Counted from the first letter of the stretch, positions 5,534 to 13,586 are shown. The stretch: DNA of 14,180 bases from Gammaproteobacteria bacterium (GCA_013002925.1 JABDLQ010000465.1:1-14180), one strand, 5' to 3'. Notes: a model not told the origin generated them from the letters alone. Made by a program: numbers and translations.

Positions 5534-8257
5534 ATGAATAGTGCGCGCGTTTTTTGGCGGTGGGCGATACATGCCCGGATGATGGTCGTAACAATTTTGT
5601 TGATGGCACTTGCAGGGGTGAGTGCAGGCAGTTACGCCCAGGCGCTCGTGCCAACGCAAGATCAGCTAAATCAACTGCAAAGTCTCACGCCTGCGCAGCG
5701 CCAACAGGCTATTGAGGCGCTGGGCGGCCAGCAACCGAGAACCCAGCAACAGTCCGGGTCAGAGATTGAAACACCGCCAGACAGTCAAGTAACCGCTGCG
5801 CCCGTACCGGCGGGTGAACGACGCACGGGCAACCGCTTTACAGCTAACGATGCCGTCGCACTAAGCCTTGAGTTGTCCGATCCCGCGGAGCCTCCAAAAC
5901 TGGAAGCGCTGAATTCGATCACCGGTCGTCGGGTGTTCTACCTGGACAATGACGGGGTGTTGGATTTACCCGGTGTGGGTGAAGTTGCGCTGGGCGGCTT
6001 AACTGCGCAAGAAGCTACTTTACGTTTAGCTTCCGAGCCACTTCTTAGCGTATTTGATATCGAAGTCTACCTGTTGCCGGTGACCCCGACCGGAACTTCT
6101 GCGCTGGAGCCATTTGGTTACGATGTCTTTAAACAAGTTCCCTCGACGTTTGCTCCGGTTGACGATATTCCGGTCCCCGCCGAGTACGTTGTGGGTCCGG
6201 GCGACAAGATTAATGTACAGCTCTATGGCAAGAGCGACGCGCTCTACAGTCTGCCGGTCACCCGCGACGGATCGTTGAGTTTTCCGGGCATCGGGCCGGT
6301 CATGGTTTCGGGTCTGAGTTTTGAGCAAACGCGCAGCAAACTGCAGGAGTTGGTCGCAGCCCAAATGATCGGCGTCGAGGCCAGTGTCAGCCTGGGGAAA
6401 TTGCGTTCGATAAGGATATTTGTACTTGGCGATGTCACTCGTCCGGGCTCGTACACGGTCAGTGGGTTGTCGACGATGACCAATGCGCTGTTTGCAGGTG
6501 GCGGGGTCGAGTTCACCGGATCGTTGCGTGATATTCAGTTAAAACGCTCAGGTCGACTGATCCGGCAGCTCGATTTATACGACCTGCTACTCGAAGGCGA
6601 CACGAGCGATGACGTCAAATTGCTGCCCGGAGACGTGATCTTCGTGCCCCCGGTGGGCGACGTTGTTGGGGTCGCCGGTGAGGTCAAGCGTCCGGCCATT
6701 TATGAATTAAAATCCGAGGATACTGTAGCTGAAGTCCTGGAGTTAGCCGGTGGATTGAAGCCCACCGCACTGCGGTCCGCAGCGTCGCTTGAGCGTATCA
6801 GTGAGTTCGGAGAGCGCGTGATTATCGACATCGATTTTGACGACGCTCATCGGGTGGCGATGTCGATGCAAGACGGTGATATCCTGTCCGTAGCGCGGGT
6901 ACTCGCCGGGTATGGTAGTGCCGTAAACGTCTCAGGTGAGGTTGTCAGATCCGGGTTTCGCGAATGGCAGCCTGGCCTGCGTATCGCCGATGTGATTCGG
7001 TCTCCGAGTGACCTTAAATCACAGGCTGATCCTCGATACGTACTGATTCGCCGTCTGAGCAATCCGGATTTGCAAGTGTCCCTGGTTTCAGCGAACCTGA
7101 CGAACGCCTGGAGTGCGACACACACAGCCGCCAACGTCGAACTTGAACGTGGCGATCAGATTTATGTGTTTGGGCTGACATCCGACCGGGCTGAAATTAT
7201 TCGCCCATGGCTAGACCAGGTGCGATTGCAGGCTGAGACCCAGCATTTCTCTGAAGAGGTTGCGGTAGGTGGACGGGTTCGTGCGCCAGGGAATTATCCG
7301 CTGGAGCCCGGCATGCGCGTTAGTGACCTGATCCGCGCAGCAGGCGGTCTCGGTGAAGCAGCGTATATCGATCAGGCGGAATTGTCGCGACCTGTAGTAG
7401 ACGCTGACGGAAACAAGGTATTGCTCCATTTCCCGATTGACCTGGCCGCGTTGCGTCGCGGGGAGGGTGACAACGATTTGTTGCTGAGCCCTTACGACTT
7501 TTTGACGATTCGGGAAGTACCGTACTGGCTGGATCAGGGCGCTATCGAGATCGCTGGTGAGGTCCGTTTCCCCGGGATTTATCGTGTCAAACGCGGTGAG
7601 ACGCTTGCGTCGGTGCTGGAACGTGCGGGAGGATTAACCGAATTTGCTTATCCTGCCGGGAGTGTGTTTTTGCGGGAAGAGCTAAAAAAGCGTGAGCAGG
7701 AACAACTAAAAAATCTAACCGCACGCCTGCGTAACGAACTGCTGACTGTTCCCGGCGAGGATGGGGAAACCCAGGCCAGCGGAGAAGCCCTGCTCGAGCA
7801 GGTGCAATCTGCACAGGCGGTCGGACGTCTGGTGATTGATCTGGAACGTATTATCAACAACCAGGGTGATCTTGCAAAAGACCTTATAGTTAAAGATGGC
7901 GACCGGCTTCTGGTGCCACAGAATCCACAGGAAGTAACAGTCATCGGCCAGGTTCAATACCCGACGTCACATCTTTGGGATGATCAGCTGACGCGAGGTG
8001 ATTATATTGCACGAAGTGGTGGCCTGGCATTTAACGCCGATCAAAAAAGGATTTATGTCGTACGGGCTTCGGGAGAAGTGACTATTCAGCGCCAATCTGC
8101 GTGGTTTCGCGGTTCTACGGTAGTTGATATTCAGCCCGGCGACACCATTGTAGTGCCCCTTGATGTCGATCGTGTCCGGCCGCTGACGCTGTGGTCGAGC
8201 GTCACGCAGATTATTTACCGACTGGCAATTTCGGTTGCTGCGGTTAACTCTTTTTAA
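5534..8257 (+). CDS. Large SLBB-domain polysaccharide export protein (Wza-related)
   Basis: A 907-residue exporter expected to carry the polymer through periplasm and outer membrane. ATG 5534 has GAGGT 9 bases upstream. The signal peptide (hydrophobic 17-31, likely cut near AQA 35-37) has no lipobox Cys, unlike the lipoprotein Wza. A Gln-rich linker follows. The PES (polysaccharide export) domain begins at AEYVVGPGDKINVQLYG (216-232). A degenerate related copy seems to precede it: DGVLDLPGVGEVALGGL (140-156) mirrors DGSLSFPGIGPVMVSGL (245-261). Six SLBB repeats can be marked by their G-x-V-xxP-type turns: near 294, 377, 464, 576, 670 and 801. A charged helix (713-735) interrupts repeat five. 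The C-terminal segment RPLTLWSSVTQIIYRLAISV (882-901) fits the Wza membrane helix. E. coli Wza has about 380 residues, so this is more than twice as long. It is the first gene of the operon. Confidence 0.93.
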   Translation: MNSARVFWRWAIHARMMVVTILLMALAGVSAGSYAQALVPTQDQLNQLQSLTPAQRQQAIEALGGQQPRTQQQSGSEIETPPDSQVTAAPVPAGERRTGNRFTANDAVALSLELSDPAEPPKLEALNSITGRRVFYLDNDGVLDLPGVGEVALGGLTAQEATLRLASEPLLSVFDIEVYLLPVTPTGTSALEPFGYDVFKQVPSTFAPVDDIPVPAEYVVGPGDKINVQLYGKSDALYSLPVTRDGSLSFPGIGPVMVSGLSFEQTRSKLQELVAAQMIGVEASVSLGKLRSIRIFVLGDVTRPGSYTVSGLSTMTNALFAGGGVEFTGSLRDIQLKRSGRLIRQLDLYDLLLEGDTSDDVKLLPGDVIFVPPVGDVVGVAGEVKRPAIYELKSEDTVAEVLELAGGLKPTALRSAASLERISEFGERVIIDIDFDDAHRVAMSMQDGDILSVARVLAGYGSAVNVSGEVVRSGFREWQPGLRIADVIRSPSDLKSQADPRYVLIRRLSNPDLQVSLVSANLTNAWSATHTAANVELERGDQIYVFGLTSDRAEIIRPWLDQVRLQAETQHFSEEVAVGGRVRAPGNYPLEPGMRVSDLIRAAGGLGEAAYIDQAELSRPVVDADGNKVLLHFPIDLAALRRGEGDNDLLLSPYDFLTIREVPYWLDQGAIEIAGEVRFPGIYRVKRGETLASVLERAGGLTEFAYPAGSVFLREELKKREQEQLKNLTARLRNELLTVPGEDGETQASGEALLEQVQSAQAVGRLVIDLERIINNQGDLAKDLIVKDGDRLLVPQNPQEVTVIGQVQYPTSHLWDDQLTRGDYIARSGGLAFNADQKRIYVVRASGEVTIQRQSAWFRGSTVVDIQPGDTIVVPLDVDRVRPLTLWSSVTQIIYRLAISVAAVNSF

Positions 8258-8280
8258 TTTCTGAGCGATCTTCAAATAGC

Positions 8281-8328
8281 ATGAAAAATTGTGCCATGAA
8301 CTGGAATCTTCCCGGGACCCACTTGTAA
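8281..8328 (+). other. Possible 15-codon leader ORF coupled to the PGT start
   Basis: ATG at 8281 opens a 15-codon frame whose TAA (8326-8328) overlaps the ATG at 8328 as TAATG. Such overlaps allow re-initiation, so translation of the phosphoglycosyl transferase may be coupled to this mini-ORF. The ribosome site before 8281 is poor and the peptide has no known features. It may be chance. Confidence 0.2.
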
Positions 8329-9029
8329 TGCGACGTATTCTGGATTTTATTGTCAGCTTGACAGGGTTGTTAGTCTTTGGCCCAGTCATCCTTGTTTTTG
8401 CATTTTTGATCTGGCTGCAGGATAAGTCGTCGCCGCTGTATCTAGCGGTACGTGCTGGCCGGGATGCCAAGCCTTTTCGCATGGTTAAATTACGCTCCAT
8501 GGTGGCTAATGCAGACCGCATCGGGGGAGATTCGACTGCGGGCGACGATATGCGCATCACGCCCATTGGTACCCTCGTGCGACGCTACAAGCTCGATGAG
8601 TTGACGCAATTGTGGAATGTTCTGGTTGGTGATATGTCACTGGTGGGCCCTCGTCCAAACACGTTGAGAGAGGTTGAGACGTATACGGAAGCGGAGCGGC
8701 AGTTGTTGAGCGTAAGACCGGGAATCACCGATTTTTCATCCATCGTGTTCGCGGATGAAGGTGAAATTCTTCGGGGTCATGCAGATCCGGATGATGCATA
8801 TCAAAAGTTGATCCGGCCATACAAGAGTCGCCTTAGTCTGGTGTATGTAAATAATAAGAGCCTGATGCTGAACATCCGCCTTGTTTTTCTTACGGTGCTG
8901 GCGGTCGTGCACAGAGCGGCGGCGTTGCGTAGGGTTGCAACGTTGCTGGCAAAAAATGGTGCTTCGGAGGATCTGGTCGCGGTGGCATATCGAACGGTCC
9001 CGCTGAGCCCGGGATCGATACTGGAATAA
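8328..9029 (+). CDS. Small undecaprenyl-phosphate phosphoglycosyl transferase (PglC/WbaP catalytic-domain type)
   Basis: Initiating enzyme that moves a sugar 1-phosphate from a nucleotide sugar to undecaprenyl phosphate at the inner membrane. 233 residues from ATG 8328; an in-frame TTG at 8289 would add 13 residues, but MRRILDFIVSLTGLLVFGP is the usual family start. The ribosome site is GGGA (8314-8317), 10 bases upstream. The N-terminal hydrophobic segment (4-29) with Pro19 fits the re-entrant helix of monotopic PGTs. Motifs: AGRDAKPFRMVKLRSM (43-58), the catalytic Asp90-Glu91 dyad in LDELTQLWNVL (89-99; the usual Pro after DEL is Thr), GDMSLVGPRP (101-110) and RPGITDFSSI (130-139). The large N-terminal domains of WbaP and WcaJ are absent. 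Substrate cannot be read from sequence. Confidence 0.93.
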   Translation: MRRILDFIVSLTGLLVFGPVILVFAFLIWLQDKSSPLYLAVRAGRDAKPFRMVKLRSMVANADRIGGDSTAGDDMRITPIGTLVRRYKLDELTQLWNVLVGDMSLVGPRPNTLREVETYTEAERQLLSVRPGITDFSSIVFADEGEILRGHADPDDAYQKLIRPYKSRLSLVYVNNKSLMLNIRLVFLTVLAVVHRAAALRRVATLLAKNGASEDLVAVAYRTVPLSPGSILE

Positions 9030-9033
9030 GACT

Positions 9034-9855
9034 ATGCAAAAAGAACAAACTTGCCCGGACATCACCCAGTCCACGCCGCGGCCGGAATTTCTGGAAGTCA
9101 CCGAAACTTCCGGTCAGCCCGTCACCCAGGAGCAATTTGAGCGTCATTGTAATCGCTACTATTGGGCTGGCGATTATTGTGCTGGAAAAGACGTCCTGGA
9201 GGTTGCCTGTGGTTCTGCTGCCGGAATTGGTTACCTGCAAAGTATAGGTGCCCGCGTAATTGGCGGGGACATTTCCGAGGCAGTGTTGGCGGGACCAAGA
9301 CAATATTACAAAGATCGGGTGCAACTACAGGTAATGGATGCACAGAAATTGCCACTGGGTGACAATTCGGTCGATGTAGTGATCATTTTTGAAGCACTAT
9401 ACTATCTTGCCAAGCCCGAGAAATTTGTGGCAGAGTGCGCGCGCGTTCTGAGACCCGGTGGTAATGTCCTGGTATGCAATGCAAACAAAGATTTGTATGA
9501 TTTTAATCCCAGCCCTTACTCGCATGAGTACCACGGTGTCGTAGAACTGCGTGAATTGTTCGGAAATTTCGGGTTTGCAACCAGGTTTTGGGGCGGATCG
9601 CGTCTCGCTGCAACATCGCTACGGCAGAAGCTTCTGCGGCCGGTGAAAGCACTCGCTGCCAAAAGCGGTCTGATACCCAAGACAATGGCTGGCAAGAAGC
9701 TTCTTAAACGGATTGTGTTTGGCCAAATGAAGTCAATGCCACCGGAAATCAGGCCAAACGAAGTCCGCCGTGAAAGCTTTGACGAGTTGGACGCACAAGT
9801 TCCGGCGACGGCCCACAAAGTTATTTACTGCGTCGCAACCCTTAACGAAACATAG
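9034..9855 (+). CDS. Class I SAM-dependent methyltransferase
   Basis: 273-residue cytoplasmic methyltransferase of the Methyltransf_11 type. SAM-binding motif I is VLEVACGSAAGIGYL (54-68); Asp79 in GGDIS follows strand 2 and would hold the ribose; MDAQKLPL (101-108) and the post-motif LRPGGNVLV (139-147) complete the Rossmann fold. The C-terminal third (about 185-240) is basic, with several Lys/Arg clusters, and not recognised. ATG 9034 comes 4 bases after the previous stop, with GGAA 7 bases upstream. Its place between a PGT and a sugar aminotransferase suggests methylation of a sugar or sugar nucleotide (N- or O-), but small-molecule methyltransferases of this fold cannot be assigned a substrate from sequence alone. 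Confidence 0.88.
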   Translation: MQKEQTCPDITQSTPRPEFLEVTETSGQPVTQEQFERHCNRYYWAGDYCAGKDVLEVACGSAAGIGYLQSIGARVIGGDISEAVLAGPRQYYKDRVQLQVMDAQKLPLGDNSVDVVIIFEALYYLAKPEKFVAECARVLRPGGNVLVCNANKDLYDFNPSPYSHEYHGVVELRELFGNFGFATRFWGGSRLAATSLRQKLLRPVKALAAKSGLIPKTMAGKKLLKRIVFGQMKSMPPEIRPNEVRRESFDELDAQVPATAHKVIYCVATLNET

Positions 9856-9862
9856 GCACAAA

Positions 9863-10996
9863 ATGGAAACAAGAACTGTACCCTTTTTTAATTATCCTGA
9901 ACTCTACCGTCAGCATCAGGAAGATTTCGACAAAATTATCACTGACGTTCTATCTCGTGGTGCGTACATTATGCAACGCGATTTATTTGAATTTGAGGCA
10001 CAGCTGGCAGATTACCTTAACGTAAAACATGCGATTGGTGTGGCCGATGGAACCATGGCGCTGCTGTTAAGTTGTATTGCCGCAGGAATCAGTGAAGGTG
10101 ATGAAGTCATCGTGCCCAGTCACACATTTGTGGCTTCGGCAAGCTCCATACACCACAGTGGTGGGGTTCCGGTGTTATGCGACTGCGGGCCTGATAATCT
10201 CATTGATGCGGATTCAGTTAAAAAGCTGCTGACATCGCGTACCAAAGCGATCATGCCAGTGCAGCTGAACGGGCGCACTGCCAACATGGATCCTATCCTG
10301 GAAATCGCCGAGGAGCATGGTCTGAAGATCATCGAAGACTCCTGCCAGGCGCTGGGTTCAAAATTCAAGAATCGTTTTGCCGGTACCTTTGGTGCGGCTG
10401 GAACGTTCAGTTTTTTTCCGGCCAAAACTCTGGGCGCGTTTGGAGATGCAGGGGCGGTGGTTACAAATGATTCAGCGATCGCCGAAAGAATAGTTGGCTT
10501 GCGGGATCACGGTCGCGATCACCGCACAAACACGGTAACCCAGTTTGGGTTTAATGCCCGCCTGGATAATTTGCAGGCGGCAATCCTGATGTACCGGCTA
10601 AGCAAATATGATGACTACGTAAAATATCGTCGCGGCATTGCCGAGATCTATCAGGCAGCATTGCAGGAAATTGAGGACCTTGTTTTACCACCCGGTCCGC
10701 ATGCTGATGCAGACCATTTTGATGTATTTCAAAACTATGAATTGCGCTCCGGGCGACGGGACGAATTGAGAGCGCACCTGGACCAACACGGAGTAGGTAC
10801 AATCCTGCAGTGGGGAGGTTCATGTCTCCATCAGTTCAGCGCTCTGGAGCTACGTGCAGAATGTCCGAACACCGAAATTCTCACGACCGAATTTATGATG
10901 ATCCCTATGAATACGGTAATGACATTTGACGATGCCAGATACGTTAGTTCACTGATCCGTTCATTTTACGGTCTACCAAAGGATTTTGAGGCATGA
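9863..10996 (+). CDS. DegT/DnrJ/EryC1/StrS family sugar aminotransferase (second copy)
   Basis: PLP-dependent aminotransferase, probably converting a keto nucleotide-sugar to an amino sugar. 377 residues from ATG 9863, 7 bases after the methyltransferase stop. An upstream in-frame ATG at 9770 would put 31 basic residues inside the previous gene and is not typical of the family. The PLP-lysine is Lys188 in GTFSFFPAKTLGAFGDAGA (180-198), the ring Asp is Asp159 in IIEDSCQALG, and PVQLNGRTANM (132-142) is the usual substrate-side motif. This SFFPAKTLG form is shared with WecE- and WbpE-like enzymes. The stop TGA overlaps the next ATG by four bases (ATGA), so the TylF-like methyltransferase is translationally coupled and likely acts on the same pathway. 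Confidence 0.92.
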   Translation: METRTVPFFNYPELYRQHQEDFDKIITDVLSRGAYIMQRDLFEFEAQLADYLNVKHAIGVADGTMALLLSCIAAGISEGDEVIVPSHTFVASASSIHHSGGVPVLCDCGPDNLIDADSVKKLLTSRTKAIMPVQLNGRTANMDPILEIAEEHGLKIIEDSCQALGSKFKNRFAGTFGAAGTFSFFPAKTLGAFGDAGAVVTNDSAIAERIVGLRDHGRDHRTNTVTQFGFNARLDNLQAAILMYRLSKYDDYVKYRRGIAEIYQAALQEIEDLVLPPGPHADADHFDVFQNYELRSGRRDELRAHLDQHGVGTILQWGGSCLHQFSALELRAECPNTEILTTEFMMIPMNTVMTFDDARYVSSLIRSFYGLPKDFEA

Positions 10997-11760
10997 GTAA
11001 AACCAAATCAGCATCTGTAAAGGGTGGGTTTCGTAGTGAAGCGGAAATTCAGGAACCGCTGATAAACAAAGCCTGTTTCGACAGTAATCCCGGAAGTTGG
11101 CAGGAAAAACTCGAACAATTTCCAAAATACGTACGTCGACAAAACTTGACCCGCTTTTTAGCGCTGTACGAAATATTCAAGAAAGTAATCGAAGTCAAGG
11201 GATCGATCGTAGAGTGCGGCGTGCACCAGGGTTTTGGAGTTATGACCTGGGCAAAGCTTTCGGCAATCATGGAGCCTGTCAACCTGACTCGGCGTATTTA
11301 CGGTTTTGATACTTTTGAAGGCTTTCCCAGTGTTGCCGATGAGGACAGCACTGATATCAGCCATGAAGTACAAAAAGGCGCATTGGCAGCGGATAGTAAA
11401 GAGGAACTTGAAAAGCTGGTAGCGGCGCATGACTCCACAAGGTTTCTCGGACATATTGATAAAGTAAAACTGATCAAGGGTGATGCTACGCGGACCATTC
11501 CGGAATTTTTGGAGGAACATCCCCACTTGCTGGTGAGTCTGCTCTACATGGACTTTGATTTGTACGAGCCCACAAAAGTGGCACTGGAACATTTCTTGCC
11601 GCGGATGCCACAAGGCGCCATCGTCGCTTTCGACGAACTGGATAATCCGTTATGGCCCGGTGAAACGCGGGCTGCCATGGAGTTTTTTGAAAAGTATGGC
11701 TTTCGCATTCAACGCGTGCCGTACGATCCGTACATCGGATACGCGGTGCTGGGTGGGTAA
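10993..11760 (+). CDS. TylF/MycF-type O-methyltransferase
   Basis: 255-residue SAM- and metal-dependent methyltransferase of the TylF/MycF/NovP family, whose known members O-methylate deoxysugars in antibiotics (tylosin, mycinamicin, novobiocin). Seen: SIVECGVHQGFG (71-82) as SAM loop, YGFDTFEGFP (103-112), KGDATRTIPEFL (162-173), and the acidic metal-site candidates Asp187/Asp189 in YMDFDLYEP and Asp214/Glu215/Asp217 in FDELDNPLWPGE. Length is normal. ATG 10993 overlaps the previous stop, with AAGGA 9 bases upstream. By family it should methylate a sugar hydroxyl; whether it works on a nucleotide sugar or on the lipid-linked glycan is not visible. Confidence 0.88.
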   Translation: MSKTKSASVKGGFRSEAEIQEPLINKACFDSNPGSWQEKLEQFPKYVRRQNLTRFLALYEIFKKVIEVKGSIVECGVHQGFGVMTWAKLSAIMEPVNLTRRIYGFDTFEGFPSVADEDSTDISHEVQKGALAADSKEELEKLVAAHDSTRFLGHIDKVKLIKGDATRTIPEFLEEHPHLLVSLLYMDFDLYEPTKVALEHFLPRMPQGAIVAFDELDNPLWPGETRAAMEFFEKYGFRIQRVPYDPYIGYAVLGG

Positions 11761-11764
11761 CGCA

Positions 11765-12625
11765 ATGACAACAGCGACAGGCGCTACCCGCGGCGACTGC
11801 GAAACTCTGGAAGAGTACGCGCAGAATCTGCGTCTGCACGCGCTGGCGATGACCAGTCGTGGCAAGAGCTCGCATATTGGTTCTGTGTTTTCCATCGCAG
11901 ATATATTGGCTGTGTTGTACGGGCGGGTGCTCAATGTGCGCCCGCAGGAGCCAGGCTGGGATCAGCGGGACCGCTTTATACTAAGCAAGGGACATGCCGG
12001 AGCAGGGGTTTATGCTGCATTGGCGCTGGCAGGTTTTTTTCCGGTTGAACGTCTCAAAGATCATTATCAGAACGGATCCCAACTCAGCGGGCATGTCAGT
12101 CACAAAGGTGTGCCGGGAGTGGAGCTGTCGACTGGATCACTGGGTCACGGACTTGGTGTGGGTGTGGGCATGGCATTGGCAGCACAGCGCAAGGCGCAAA
12201 ACCATCGGGTGGTGGTTCTGCTTAGCGACGGTGAATGTGATGAAGGCTCGGTATGGGAAGCTATTTTATTTGCTGCGCATCACAAGCTCGACAACGTGAC
12301 GGCCATTGTTGATTACAACAAAATTCAATCTCTGGACCTCGTTGCAAATACGTTGGGATTGGAACCCTTTGCTGATAAATGGTCAGCGTTCGGGTGGTCC
12401 GTTACTGAGGTTGACGGGCACGACCATGGTGAATTAGCTACAGCACTGGAAGCAACGGCATCTCGAAATGGACAGCCCAATGTTGTGATTGCCCACACCA
12501 CCAAGGGCAAAGGTGTATCGTTCATGGAACGCAGCGTATTGTGGCATTATCGCTCTGCGCAAGGCGATGAATTCGATGCGGCAGCGGCAGAGCTCAAAGG
12601 CCGCACTGAATCGGACGTAGTCTGA
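11765..12625 (+). CDS. Transketolase, N-terminal (ThDP diphosphate-binding) subunit
   Basis: 286 residues from ATG 11765, 4 bases after the TylF-like stop with GGGT 7 bases upstream. The frame is open back to 11555, but that part lies inside the methyltransferase gene. It matches the N-terminal third of transketolase: His37 in SHIGS, SKGHAG (74-79), ELSTGSLGHGLGVGVG (120-135), the ThDP/metal signature SDG (154-156) through Asn185 in DYNK, and TTKGKGVSFME (245-255). Asp155, Asn185 and Ile187 fall at the same positions as the E. coli TktA metal ligands. The usual first Gly of GDG is Ser. It needs the next gene product to make a full active site at the subunit interface. Split transketolases are known in archaea, some bacteria and in rifamycin biosynthesis (Rif15A/B). 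Position in a glycan operon points to a dedicated, non-housekeeping role. Confidence 0.93.
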   Translation: MTTATGATRGDCETLEEYAQNLRLHALAMTSRGKSSHIGSVFSIADILAVLYGRVLNVRPQEPGWDQRDRFILSKGHAGAGVYAALALAGFFPVERLKDHYQNGSQLSGHVSHKGVPGVELSTGSLGHGLGVGVGMALAAQRKAQNHRVVVLLSDGECDEGSVWEAILFAAHHKLDNVTAIVDYNKIQSLDLVANTLGLEPFADKWSAFGWSVTEVDGHDHGELATALEATASRNGQPNVVIAHTTKGKGVSFMERSVLWHYRSAQGDEFDAAAAELKGRTESDVV

Positions 12626-13548
12626 TGCGTGACCATTTTATCAAGGCACTCACAGCTGAAGCTGAGCACAATTCAGATATCGTTCTGATTACCGGCGATC
12701 TGGGTTTTTCAGTACTCGATGACTTTGCTGAGCGCTTTCCCAGCCAGTTTTACAATTCAGGGGTGGCCGAACAGAACATGACCCAGCTGGCGGCTGGTCT
12801 GGCGCTGGAAGGGGCCAAAGTGTTCACCTACTCTATCGGCAATTTCACTACGCTGCGTTGTCTGGAACAAATTCGTAACGATGTGTGTTATCACAATCTG
12901 GATGTGACAGCTGTTGCAGTGGGTGGTGGTTTTTCATACGGACAGCTGGGTATGTCACATTTTGCGACCGAGGACCTGGCGATTCTGCGTGCGCTGCCGG
13001 CGATGACCGTTGTCGCACCATCCGATCGGCGTGAATGTGAGCTGCTCACTCATCAACTGGTAAAGATGGGGGGGCCGGCATACCTGCGCATCGACAAAGG
13101 CTCGTCTGGTGAAGAAGACAATGAAGCCAGCCCACCGCAATTAGGCAAGTTGCGCACCTTGCGAACAGGAGATGATCTGGCATTGATATGCTGCGGTGGT
13201 ATTTTGGCCGAAGCCCTTGGTGCCGCTGGCAAGCTGGCGGACCGGGGTATAAATGCGACTGTGATCAGTGCGCACACCGTCAAGCCGCTCGACGGTGAGG
13301 CCATCGTTGAATTGGCTCGCAAAATGCCCATTATCACGGTTGAAGAACACAATATAACCGGCGGTCTTGGTGGCGCCGTCGCTGAGACTATTTTGTCTGC
13401 ATCGGTACAGTGTCCCGGCTTTGCGCGCATAGGGCTTGGCGATATTTACCCGGAAATCGTAGGTGATCAGCAGTACCTGCGAAACGTCTATAAAATGGAT
13501 GCGCCGGTAATCGAAAATACTGCATTAGAACTGCTGGGTAGCGTTTAG
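12625..13548 (+). CDS. Transketolase, pyrimidine-binding and C-terminal subunit
   Basis: 307 residues; the ATG overlaps the N-subunit stop by one base (TGATG), so the halves should be made in equal amounts. It carries the ThDP pyrimidine domain with the cofactor-activating Glu49 in NSGVAEQN (44-51), matching Glu411 of E. coli TktA, and the GMSHFATEDLAILRALP stretch (109-125), where His112 aligns with yeast His481. Twelve residues earlier classical transketolases have a phosphate-binding His (yeast His469); by my hand alignment Gly100 stands there. The segment YLRIDKG (154-160) and the C-terminal transketolase domain (EEHNITGGLGG, about 245-255) are intact. The missing His suggests a donor or acceptor other than normal sugar phosphates, but this is inference. 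No overlap with the next gene: a 77-80 base gap follows. Confidence 0.93.
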   Translation: MRDHFIKALTAEAEHNSDIVLITGDLGFSVLDDFAERFPSQFYNSGVAEQNMTQLAAGLALEGAKVFTYSIGNFTTLRCLEQIRNDVCYHNLDVTAVAVGGGFSYGQLGMSHFATEDLAILRALPAMTVVAPSDRRECELLTHQLVKMGGPAYLRIDKGSSGEEDNEASPPQLGKLRTLRTGDDLALICCGGILAEALGAAGKLADRGINATVISAHTVKPLDGEAIVELARKMPIITVEEHNITGGLGGAVAETILSASVQCPGFARIGLGDIYPEIVGDQQYLRNVYKMDAPVIENTALELLGSV

Positions 13549-13572
13549 CGCCATCTGATGCCGCAAAACATT

Positions 13573-13586
13573 GCACAGTACTGTGC
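13573..13586. repeat. Perfect 14-bp palindrome before the Wzz-like gene
   Basis: GCACAGTACTGTGC is its own reverse complement. It sits 40 bases before the ribosome site of the next gene, in the only sizeable gap of the operon after 8328. With no loop bases it is more likely a binding site for a dimeric regulator or a small hairpin (5 pairs around TACT or similar) than a terminator; no T-run follows. Confidence 0.45.

Noticed and set aside
7261..7272. Second GCGGTAG ops-like match
   Set aside because: It is inside the exporter coding sequence (codons for AVGG) far from the promoter; it shows that the 7-base match is not specific.
7967..8566. 199-codon open frame on the - strand
   Set aside because: It overlaps the exporter and the phosphoglycosyl transferase, both with clear family motifs; its product is basic and low in recognisable features, as expected of a shadow frame.
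9770..9862. N-terminal extension of the second aminotransferase to ATG 9770
   Set aside because: It would overlap 86 bases of the methyltransferase and add a basic stretch not seen in the family; ATG 9863 gives the normal family start.
11555..11764. Upstream extension of the transketolase N-subunit to ATG 11555
   Set aside because: It lies inside the conserved end of the TylF-like gene and is unlike transketolase; ATG 11765 fits both family and operon spacing.
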